Below are positions 7,460 through 14,460 of a stretch of 34,947 nucleotides of DNA, piece by piece. Position 1 is the stretch's first letter. Each line of letters opens with the position of its first letter. This DNA is from Rickettsiales bacterium (lineage in GTDB: Bacteria > Pseudomonadota > Alphaproteobacteria > Rickettsiales > SXRF01), in assembly GCA_005792635.1 (NCBI GenBank), contig SXRF01000026.1, positions 1 through 34,947 of the forward strand, given 5' to 3'. The notes beneath the pieces were generated by a model. It saw only the letters and a program-made list of their open reading frames with translations. It searched no databases and had not been told where the DNA came from. The translations under genes and the position numbers were made by a program.

Positions 7460-10400
7460 TTACTTTTGTTCAGTAGTAGTTTCTATTTCAGTTTCAACGG
7501 TGGATTTTAAAGTCTCAATATTCAGTGTTTTTGCAATTTCTACAATTATCTTTTGTGCATCGTCTTCCGTAGTATCTATTAATGATCTTTGTAAACGGAT
7601 TTTAAAGGCATCATTAGCAGTATTTTGGTTATCTTCTAAGAATCTTGGATATGCTCTAAAAAACTCGTTCATCCAATTCAAGCTATATAATTGTCTTTCC
7701 TGAAGCATTGGGACAAGAATATTTGATGGTGTCTTGGCATTTGAAGACATAGTATCCTTGGTAAATATCTCATCTTTATATATTGCCATAAAATTTGATG
7801 ATATTTTACCCTTTGCTTCATTAACTAGCTCCAGCAAATTATTTCGCAGTTCAATTCTGATTGGATTTTTTAGAAGGGATAAAATATTTTGCCATTTACC
7901 ATGTAATTTTTCCTCTACTTGTTTTTGACCAGTAATTACTTGTGCAGCGTGTATTTTAAGTGCATCAGAGAAGGCGGTATCTAATGTAATTTTAGTATCT
8001 CTTTCTTCTAGGAATAATAGAAGATCTAATATTTCAGGATTATCATTTAAGGCATCAGTCCATTCTTCAGTATTAAGTTTTTCTATAGTATCTTTTAGCC
8101 AAATTTTAAAAGCAGGAACTTCAGAGTTGTTCTTACTAATTAGCTTTATAAATAGTTCAGCATCCTGTGGATAGAATGTATCTTCCTTGAACCTATTATA
8201 AAGCTCAGGTTTTGTTGCTAGTTTATCAAGTAGTTTGTCAAAATCAGCACCGAGTTTTGATTTAAGAGTAGTCCAAGACTGGTATATAAGATCAGGCGTA
8301 AATACTTCTTCAGGTCGTTCACTATCTATAACAGTACGTAGGCATTCTACTATAAAATTATTATAGCCTTTTTCCTTCTTTGCCTCGATAATTTTAGATA
8401 TTAAATCTACTTCGTTCCATTCATAGAGTAACTTTACAAATTCCCCCGATAAGATTTTGTCAGCAGAATTTAAAGAATTTGATAGCGTAGTATAACCGTT
8501 CTCACCGTTACCAACTATATTTGACCTAGCGTTGTCAGGCTTTTCTCTAAGGTAAGTAAATAGCATCAACGCCTTTGCAGGTATATTAGTTTCTGCATGA
8601 GCTTGTTCTAGGTAATGTAAAATATGCCCGTCATGTACCAATGAACTTATCTTTGTAAGTGCATCAGTTGTACCAATTCTTGAAAGTTCAAATAGTGCTG
8701 TAAGTAATAAATTAGATTCTTTTGTACTTGCACCACTTGAAAAATTTAATCTATTGAAAAGTATTTTTACTAAATTTTCCCATTTATTGTCATAGGCAGT
8801 TAATGGGGTTACTTTCATAGCGATTAATTGCCGTTCATCGAATCTTCCATTATTTATATTGGTTATTAGTAGGTTTTCTAACTCTAAGACTTTTACTACA
8901 GAAACAATTTTTCTTACTGCAATCTTCTGGTTTTTATTTTTTTCAATATATTCGCAAACTGAAAACCATTCCTCTACTCCAAGATTTAAACTAATAGTAG
9001 AATTGATATGCTCCAAGTGTCCTAATTTAATGAAGCCGTCCAAAAATGCTAGTGTTGATTCCGTGACCTCTCCAATATGATTAGGCTGTAACTTTGTTGC
9101 GACCAGTGATTTAGTAACTGTAGAATAAATAGCTTTGGAAAAGTCTAGATCATTCTTCCATTGACATATTGTTATAAGGCTTTCAGATGTTCTTTTATTA
9201 AATCTATTCCATAGTGGGACAGCCTTTGTACTTTTGCAAATGTGTTCTTTTATTGAATTAATATCTTCAATAGGAGCATTTTCAATTAGCTCATAGTTCT
9301 GAAAGCAGTGTATTACATTCGATATTTGCTCGTCAGAGCAATACACTATTCTCTCTGGAATAACTGTATCTAGCACATCCCAAAAGCCCTGCTTATGGGC
9401 ATCTTTTAATTTCAACAACTCGTCTTGTTCACTATTAATCAAAGCATTGTAGATGCTATCACCTAACAGAAGTTCTTGACCGAGTTTTGCATCAACATTA
9501 AATGCAAGACCTGCCATATTTTTCTTTATGTCATTACTGAGTATCCTAACCGCTTCTGCCTCTGGTAATTTGCCAGTTCGTAGCATTTCAGTTAAGTTTC
9601 CTACTTTGTTCGATCTTAGTGAAAAATAAGCCATATCAGCTAAAGGGTAATTATCTTCCCATTGCCTATGAATTGCACCTAATTGGTTCACGAATATTTT
9701 CAGCTGTCTTGGAGTAGGTGGGATATTGGGATTTTCTCTTAAAAGACTAAATACCTGATAAACTTCATGCTTATCTTTTTCTCCATGATTAGGCAAAGCT
9801 GTTTGTAGAAGTTCATACAAATATTTTTTCCAGTTTGATAACACTGGGGGGGGTACCTGAAATCTAATTTGAAAACTTTTGTCAAAAAACGAATCTGCAA
9901 CAGGAGAGGAATTATTTCCATTAGGTTGTTCCCATATTCTTTTTAGACCTTCTGGGTCATTTGGCACCAGTATCCATAGCCGTGGAAACCAAGTTTTATC
10001 TCGATGATGATGCTCCTGCACAAATGCTTGTAATGTTGACCAAATCTCTAAAGCTGTCTTAGGTTCAACTCTATCAAGATTATCAAGTACTAACAATATT
10101 TTCCGCTGTCTTTTGCTAAGAGCTTCGTTGAGCAATAGACTAAAATATTTTTCAAACTCAATCGAAGTTGGTTCAGGGGTTTGTATAGAATGAGAAGTTT
10201 CTCGTATTAGCGACTGTGAATTTAAAAAAGCCCACTCGCTTTGTTTTTCCTCAGTTTCTATTATGCTAGGTGGCTTTATAAAAGATTTAAGACGTTTGCA
10301 TATAACTCGTATTAGATTTAGGAAAAGAATTATAAATGGAGCAAAAATAAATAAAAGCCCTAAAACTCCAGTAGGAACATGAAGGAATTCTGAAATATCA

Positions 10401-10897
10401 TTAAAAAAAATATTATTTGAGGTGGAGGATAGTAAATTATTTCCTAAAGGAAGGAATAAAACTGATAATCCAAAAAAAATTCCTAACTTAGAGTATGCAG
10501 GAATTACCCTTCTGCTATTCGAGCTTACTCTTTTTGCTAGTTCTTCAATAACTTTGTCCCAAGCCTTATTATCAATCCAGCCTTTCTTCTGTAAAGATTG
10601 AATTACAGTTTCAAGATAAGTTCTCCGCAAAGGATCTCCTACATGTGCCCAAGCATCGAATTGGACGACAGCAAAATCATCACTTTCACATTTGTTTCTT
10701 ATGATTTTGACTACATTAGATTTACCAGCTCCCCATTTGCCTTCTAGCCCAATTACTTTTCCTCCATGTTCATTCATTAGTAATTCTGAGATTGCATTCG
10801 CTACACGTTCATGTGCACCAATGCCATCATCTTTAAATTCGTCCTTGCCTATTGGAACGTCCTCGATAATTATTGTAGGGCATTTTTTATGTTCCAT
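7460..10897 (-). CDS. KAP-family P-loop NTPase with membrane segments and long helical C-terminus
   Basis: 1145 residues. The N-terminal 420 residues show the KAP architecture: Walker A GKWGAGKS (53-60), FDAWAHVGDP (81-90), two hydrophobic segments inserted between Walker A and B (about 139-153 and 178-198), Walker B ILLVLDNLDR (268-277), and the downstream motif PPTPRQLKIFVNQL (about 391-405). The remaining 700 residues have no recognisable domain and look like a helical repeat or scaffold rich in Leu, Asn and Lys. KAP NTPases are STAND-like ATPases often tethered to the inner membrane; several bacterial members lie in mobile or defence loci. A role in defence is inference from family and context. 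The ATG at 10895-10897 has GGAG about 10 nt upstream. An inverted repeat at 10930-10961 lies in its promoter region. Confidence 0.85.
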   Translation of the reverse strand: MEHKKCPTIIIEDVPIGKDEFKDDGIGAHERVANAISELLMNEHGGKVIGLEGKWGAGKSNVVKIIRNKCESDDFAVVQFDAWAHVGDPLRRTYLETVIQSLQKKGWIDNKAWDKVIEELAKRVSSNSRRVIPAYSKLGIFFGLSVLFLPLGNNLLSSTSNNIFFNDISEFLHVPTGVLGLLFIFAPFIILFLNLIRVICKRLKSFIKPPSIIETEEKQSEWAFLNSQSLIRETSHSIQTPEPTSIEFEKYFSLLLNEALSKRQRKILLVLDNLDRVEPKTALEIWSTLQAFVQEHHHRDKTWFPRLWILVPNDPEGLKRIWEQPNGNNSSPVADSFFDKSFQIRFQVPPPVLSNWKKYLYELLQTALPNHGEKDKHEVYQVFSLLRENPNIPPTPRQLKIFVNQLGAIHRQWEDNYPLADMAYFSLRSNKVGNLTEMLRTGKLPEAEAVRILSNDIKKNMAGLAFNVDAKLGQELLLGDSIYNALINSEQDELLKLKDAHKQGFWDVLDTVIPERIVYCSDEQISNVIHCFQNYELIENAPIEDINSIKEHICKSTKAVPLWNRFNKRTSESLITICQWKNDLDFSKAIYSTVTKSLVATKLQPNHIGEVTESTLAFLDGFIKLGHLEHINSTISLNLGVEEWFSVCEYIEKNKNQKIAVRKIVSVVKVLELENLLITNINNGRFDERQLIAMKVTPLTAYDNKWENLVKILFNRLNFSSGASTKESNLLLTALFELSRIGTTDALTKISSLVHDGHILHYLEQAHAETNIPAKALMLFTYLREKPDNARSNIVGNGENGYTTLSNSLNSADKILSGEFVKLLYEWNEVDLISKIIEAKKEKGYNNFIVECLRTVIDSERPEEVFTPDLIYQSWTTLKSKLGADFDKLLDKLATKPELYNRFKEDTFYPQDAELFIKLISKNNSEVPAFKIWLKDTIEKLNTEEWTDALNDNPEILDLLLFLEERDTKITLDTAFSDALKIHAAQVITGQKQVEEKLHGKWQNILSLLKNPIRIELRNNLLELVNEAKGKISSNFMAIYKDEIFTKDTMSSNAKTPSNILVPMLQERQLYSLNWMNEFFRAYPRFLEDNQNTANDAFKIRLQRSLIDTTEDDAQKIIVEIAKTLNIETLKSTVETEIETTTEQK

Positions 10898-10929
10898 AAT
10901 TCAATATCTCCAAACCATCCACAACTTCA

Positions 10930-10961
10930 TTATGCTATAATTAGTAAAGTCAATAGCATAA
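10930..10961. promoter_or_regulatory. Operator-like inverted repeat upstream of the KAP gene
   Basis: TTATGCTAT (10930-10938) and ATAGCATAA (10953-10961) are perfect 9-bp reverse complements separated by 14 nt, starting 33 nt upstream of the KAP start codon. On the minus strand a TATAGCAT-like sequence falls inside the repeat. Binding by the neighbouring XRE regulator is a reasonable but untested idea. Confidence 0.45.
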
Positions 10962-11060
10962 GCCTAAACGGTTCTATTTGGCTATAAAATTATTGTTCCA
11001 GCATTTGGATATAGATAAAATAGAAAATTATACGGCTTGGATTTAAATTCAATGAATTTA

Positions 11061-11408
11061 CTATTCCCGTATCTCAGACAAGTTCCTGATATGGTCAATA
11101 AAGGCTTTTAGGAGGGCTTTGTCCTGATCGAGTGCTATGGCAACGAGTTCCTTAATAAGCTCGGACTTTTCTCTATTTCTGCCATTAAACAATGGCAAAT
11201 CAAACAGGTCAGTTAAAGGTATTTGTAGGACTTCTGCAATATTTGCAGCAGTTTCAATGCGGGTGCTACTTATACCACGTTCAATATTGGAAATAGTGTC
11301 CTCTGTACGGTCAATTTTCTCGGCAAGAGCAGCTTGTGTCAGTCCTCTTTCCTTACGAAAAAACTGCACTCTTTGACCAAATTCTCTGCGAATATCCGTT
11401 TGTTTCAT
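11061..11408 (-). CDS. XRE-family helix-turn-helix transcriptional regulator
   Basis: 115 residues from the chosen start. A single HTH_3/Cro-C1 domain covers about residues 8-65: FGQRVQFFRKERGLTQAALA is the first part, followed by a recognition helix with TEDTISNIERG. The C-terminal 50 residues are helical and may dimerise. The ATG at 11406-11408 has a strong GGGAGG 10 nt upstream; a longer upstream frame lacks such support. It lies downstream of, and is divergent from, the gene at 11694, and is followed by the KAP gene on the same strand. It probably controls the island genes and itself through palindromes at 11487-11501 or 10930-10961; this is inferred from position only. Confidence 0.9.
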   Translation of the reverse strand: MKQTDIRREFGQRVQFFRKERGLTQAALAEKIDRTEDTISNIERGISSTRIETAANIAEVLQIPLTDLFDLPLFNGRNREKSELIKELVAIALDQDKALLKAFIDHIRNLSEIRE

Positions 11409-11469
11409 GGCTGCAATCCTCCCTTTTTCATTAGAGAATCGCCACCTATTCAAAATCAGTTTTTAGGCA

Positions 11470-11501
11470 TTGAATTGTAATAAATCCGTATTATAAATAC
11501 G
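11470..11501 (+). promoter_or_regulatory. Sigma70-like promoter overlapping a palindrome
   Basis: TTGAAT (11470-11475), a 16-nt spacer and TATAAA (11492-11497) make a plausible plus-strand promoter. The 15-bp palindrome CGTATT-ATA-AATACG (11487-11501) covers the -10 box, a classic position for a repressor operator. On the minus strand the same palindrome contains TATAAT, so it could also control the XRE gene. A second TATAAT at 11668-11673, nearer the 11694 gene, may be another start. The rest of 11409-11693 shows nothing further. Confidence 0.5.
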
Positions 11502-11693
11502 TTTTAATGCTAAAGACTGATAAATTATCATGTTTTAACTTCGGTATTTATTGAAATTAACAGGATTTTTTGCAAAAAACGCAAATAAACCATTGATAAA
11601 CAAAAATAAAGAGCGACATTTAAGAAAAGTTTTGGCACACTGTTTTTTGGGAAAGCTATTGTTTTTCTATAATAAACAGCAAAGGAGATAGTT

Positions 11694-12860
11694 ATGCCAG
11701 TTAACAACGATTCAAGAACTAAACGTAAGTTACTAAGTATAGTAATAAAAATTATAATTTTTTGTTTAGCAGCTTATGGGTTGTATTATTCAGTAAGTGG
11801 GATGGCGGACAAAAGAGGTCAGCCATTCTTCGGGCAAGGTGAAGTTGTAAGTGAGTCGAGAGAAGAGCCAAATCCAAAAGATGAAAATAATTTATTTTTT
11901 GAAAATCCAAATTGGAGTCTTAAAAAGCAATATGATGGCTTTGAAGATACTGTATCTGAAGAGCTAGTAAGTTTGTTTGTAATAAATCCAAATATATTCT
12001 TGGGTTTAAGGGTGGCTTGTCCTGCTAAAAACAGAGTTAATATCCAATTTACATATTTGGATGATAGTTCAGAAAAAACTGGATTTGAACTTCATGCATT
12101 ACCAGGAGGATCAGCTATAGTATCCAGCTACAGGTTTGATCAAGAGCGTTCTTATCAATATTTTTACAATACCCCTCAATTTATAAATCAACTAAATATG
12201 TATTTTTCAGACGATCCATTCATAATGGATAGACCTCAGTGGACATCACCTATCCCACTTGGAATGCTTATTGGAAGTAACCTATTGAGAGTTAAACTTA
12301 ATTTGTATAATGGGGAAAATCCAGTTGTACAAATTAATTTGCGGGACAAAATAATTGAGGATTTCATCTCAGAATGTATAGATGTTGCTATTAAAAATAA
12401 ACATTCATTTTTTTCTAATCCAGATAAATCAAGAGACCATACAACCGATAATATACCAAAAGAGCAATTTATTGCAAATAGCGTTGATGCTTCTCAAGTA
12501 ACAAAAGCTGTAATCCCTGAAGAAAAGTCACAAGTGCTAGATGGTGAAAGAAAAGATATTAAGGATGCAGAGAACAAAGAACCTGTTGAGAAATTGGATT
12601 ATCCAAAGCAGCTTGAAGAAGTTATAGCTCCTAATGACTGGTCATATGTACAATCGGCTTTATCATTTGCATACTCTCTTGGAAAAGATGCTCAAATTGT
12701 AAATTGGCACAATAAAAAGAATGGGCATAAAGGGGCGGTGCTTTTAACTGGGCTTGAAGCTAATTCTAAAAAATGTCGTCAATTTAGAGTAACTCGCCTA
12801 GTTAATGATAATGCGCTAATAGGATACATAGAATTTTGTAAGGATGGCACTATAAAGTAA
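11694..12860 (+). CDS. Membrane-anchored protein with 17-kDa-antigen-like C-terminal domain
   Basis: 388 residues. A basic N-terminus and one membrane segment (about 14-32) suggest an inner-membrane anchor with the rest in the periplasm. The middle (about 70-240) resembles no family I know; it contains FENPNWSLKKQYDGFEDTV. A charged linker (about 245-305) leads to a C-terminal segment whose spacing (NWHNKKNGHKG, KKCRQFRVT, GYIEFCKDGTIK) resembles the W..-tGh-G...CR.F....G..C.DG pattern of 17-kDa surface-antigen/RT0821-type domains. That resemblance is by eye. AAGGAG 6 nt before the ATG supports the start. It is divergent from the XRE gene, so the two may share control. The function in the island is unknown. 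Confidence 0.7.
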   Translation: MPVNNDSRTKRKLLSIVIKIIIFCLAAYGLYYSVSGMADKRGQPFFGQGEVVSESREEPNPKDENNLFFENPNWSLKKQYDGFEDTVSEELVSLFVINPNIFLGLRVACPAKNRVNIQFTYLDDSSEKTGFELHALPGGSAIVSSYRFDQERSYQYFYNTPQFINQLNMYFSDDPFIMDRPQWTSPIPLGMLIGSNLLRVKLNLYNGENPVVQINLRDKIIEDFISECIDVAIKNKHSFFSNPDKSRDHTTDNIPKEQFIANSVDASQVTKAVIPEEKSQVLDGERKDIKDAENKEPVEKLDYPKQLEEVIAPNDWSYVQSALSFAYSLGKDAQIVNWHNKKNGHKGAVLLTGLEANSKKCRQFRVTRLVNDNALIGYIEFCKDGTIK

Positions 12861-12971
12861 AATTACTTGGAGTTGTTTTGTGCATTGCCTTTTACAGGGT
12901 GGTATCTCTTTTTTCTTCCCGCCCTTGCCAAAATCGTTTTGACGCGCTGTATTGGGCTTTCCCAGCGTAAT

Positions 12972-13220
12972 TTAACGCTTTCCAAAGGCTTGGAGGGCTT
13001 TTTCTATTTTGTCTAAACGAGACTCAATATTTGCTAATGTTTTTTTCTGATACTTGAAGAACATATTGAGAGATTCCAAATCCTCGTGATTGACAACCCC
13101 GACTATTGTATCGCAAGAACTGCATATTACGAAATGCAATTTATAGCGAACATATGACAATGACATTTCTTTCGCTTCAAAACGTTTTCCTTGGCAATGT
13201 GGGCAGATTGGTATCGACAT
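12972..13220 (-). CDS. Small zinc-ribbon protein with coiled-coil tail
   Basis: 82 residues. CPHC (residues 6-9) and CSSC (33-36) form a four-cysteine zinc ribbon, and the last 25 residues (IESRLDKIEKALQAFGKR and before) look like a short coiled coil. The ATG at 13218-13220 is preceded by a strong AGGAGA about 8 nt upstream, which makes expression likely. No family is recognised; zinc ribbons of this kind bind nucleic acid or protein. It is convergent with the gene ending at 12860. The 111-nt gap between them shows no other gene. Confidence 0.7.
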   Translation of the reverse strand: MSIPICPHCQGKRFEAKEMSLSYVRYKLHFVICSSCDTIVGVVNHEDLESLNMFFKYQKKTLANIESRLDKIEKALQAFGKR

Positions 13221-13344
13221 AAATTAAATCTCCTATTTAGTTAAAACGACAAGGTCACTTTCCTTGCCTTTTCTCTAAGTGGAAACTTTTTTGAATAACT
13301 ACCCCAATATTTGGAGGGAGTTTTGGGTTTTGAGGCTTTTAAGT

Positions 13345-13365
13345 CAAAATACTTTTTGTATTTTG
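13345..13365. repeat. Small hairpin upstream of the micro-gene operon
   Basis: CAAAATAC (13345-13352) and GTATTTTG (13358-13365) pair perfectly around a TTTTT loop, directly upstream of the promoter at 13368. It could be an operator or an upstream terminator. The rest of 13221-13524 contains only this, the promoter and an untranslated leader. Confidence 0.4.
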
Positions 13366-13367
13366 TC

Positions 13368-13396
13368 TTGACTGCCACAATGTAGAAAGTTACAAT
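13368..13396 (+). promoter_or_regulatory. Sigma70-like promoter for the recombinase module
   Basis: TTGACT (13368-13373), a 17-nt spacer and TACAAT (13391-13396) form the best promoter match in the island, reading toward the small genes at 13525, 13705 and 13841 and the recombinase at 14461. The leader to the first ATG is about 120 nt. Confidence 0.6.
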
Positions 13397-13524
13397 ATGT
13401 TTTAAGAGTTGAAGTGTGAAGCAAGCGGAGCTTCAAAAAAGCATGGATACTGCTGGTTCTATTTCCAGAAAAAAACTCCGATTACGCACATCGGTTCTCC
13501 AAACTAGTTTGTTTACGAGGGCAT

Positions 13525-13686
13525 ATGTGCGCGTACGGAAATCGTATTGCCATTACTAAATGTAATGAGTATCTATCTGGATTGCATCTTAACGATATAG
13601 AAACGGAGTCTCTTCGTGACTCTCTGTATGTTTTATGTGATGAGATTGTACGCACATATTTTTCTTCCAAGTTAGCAAACTTCTAA
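13525..13686 (+). CDS. Small protein, 53 residues, recombinase module
   Basis: The ATG at 13525-13527 opens a 53-codon frame ending TAA at 13684-13686. GAGGG lies just upstream, though with a short 3-nt spacing. The product is acidic and helical, with a segment LHLNDIETESLRDSLYVL followed by a conserved-looking EIVRTYF end. This resembles the tiny helical proteins often found beside recombinases, but no family name is claimed. The frame is open further upstream but has no start codon there. It is followed after 18 nt by another small gene, and both follow the promoter at 13368. A longer frame on the opposite strand (13482-13670) looks like a shadow. Confidence 0.5.
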   Translation: MCAYGNRIAITKCNEYLSGLHLNDIETESLRDSLYVLCDEIVRTYFSSKLANF

Positions 13687-13704
13687 CAAGAAAAGGAAAA
13701 TATA

Positions 13705-13851
13705 ATGCTGTTCTATCCAATCCCCAATCTCCATTCCAAAGCGATTAAATGCTCATTGCCCAGAGTGTATATGCACTTTGAGCATTGGCATATAATGAAT
13801 ATTCAGAGATCAACACAACAAATTGAACTTGGAGATATTTATGAAAAATAA
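13705..13851 (+). CDS. Small protein, 48 residues, coupled to the 13841 gene
   Basis: ATG at 13705 with AAAAGGA 6-8 nt upstream; stop TAA at 13849-13851. The start codon of the next gene (ATG 13841) lies inside its last codons in another frame, so the two are probably translationally coupled. The product is rich in His, aromatic residues and Ile (VYMHFEHWHIMNIQ) with no recognised domain. The good ribosome site and the operon position are the main support. Confidence 0.45.
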   Translation: MLFYPIPNLHSKAIKCSLPRVYMHFEHWHIMNIQRSTQQIELGDIYEK

Positions 13852-14236
13852 TCCCATTAATCAAAAATTGATAGTCGCATATTATCTTACTGGAGGATCT
13901 ATGGAAATGGATTGCCTATTTCAGGATAGGATTCTTAATGCCTATGCAGCTAAGTATGGCTTACCTGAAGCAGATAGTGAATTTACTTATTGCTCGTTTC
14001 CTTTGGGAGAAGATGAATCTGCTAACGATAATTATCAACAGCTCCTTAGTGACATACGTTTGCATACTAACGCAGAGAAAACCCAATTTTTATTGATGGT
14101 CTATTCAAAGCATAGCATTGCAACCAGTAGGCATTTCGCAAATATATTTGAGAAGGGCGTTAAAAACGCAGGGGCTCAAATGGTTTATGTTAAACAAGGA
14201 GAGCCACCGCCATTCCTGCAATACGAATTGTTTTAG
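13841..14236 (+). CDS. Serine-recombinase catalytic-domain-like protein lacking the active site
   Basis: 131 residues from ATG 13841, with GGAG 7 nt upstream (a longer TTG start at 13823 is less likely). The whole protein can be laid over the N-terminal resolvase domain of the downstream recombinase. IVAYYLTGGS matches IIYCRVSSDK; FQDRILNAYAAKYGL matches SQERTCREYARIKGY; and FLLMVYSKHSIATSRHFANI matches LIIDDWSRFARDVEVHIFLK. In this alignment the catalytic Arg and Ser of RVS become L and G, and the SRxxR arginines are mostly lost, so it should not cut DNA. An accessory or regulatory partner of the recombinase is the best guess. The alignment is by eye and needs a profile search. Confidence 0.6.
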   Translation: MKNNPINQKLIVAYYLTGGSMEMDCLFQDRILNAYAAKYGLPEADSEFTYCSFPLGEDESANDNYQQLLSDIRLHTNAEKTQFLLMVYSKHSIATSRHFANIFEKGVKNAGAQMVYVKQGEPPPFLQYELF

Positions 14237-14344
14237 CAGGTAAGTACCAGTCCATTTTGCATACAAAAGAATGGATTAATATTAGTTGAATAGACTTTTG
14301 TATTGGCGGTTCATTCAATTTCATTCCAAATAACGCATGAATAT

Positions 14345-14360
14345 GCGGCTAAAAAGCCGC
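14345..14360. repeat. GC-rich hairpin before the recombinase gene
   Basis: GCGGCT, loop AAAA, AGCCGC: a compact 6-bp stem in otherwise AT-rich DNA, 100 nt upstream of the recombinase start. It has no T-tract after it, so it may act on the leader RNA or as attenuator-like structure. The rest of 14237-14460 shows only a ribosome site (AAGGAA) before ATG 14461. Confidence 0.4.
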
Positions 14361-14460
14361 AACTGGAGAATATTTTTCTAATTCAGAAGGTTATTTGAGA
14401 ATAAGGGCGGAAATCGTTTCGCTTTTTTGCCAAAATATAAAAACAGAAAGGAACTAAAAA

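Noticed and set aside
13482-13670. 62-residue minus-strand frame
   Set aside because: It is opposite the 53-residue gene, which has a promoter and operon context; the minus frame has neither.
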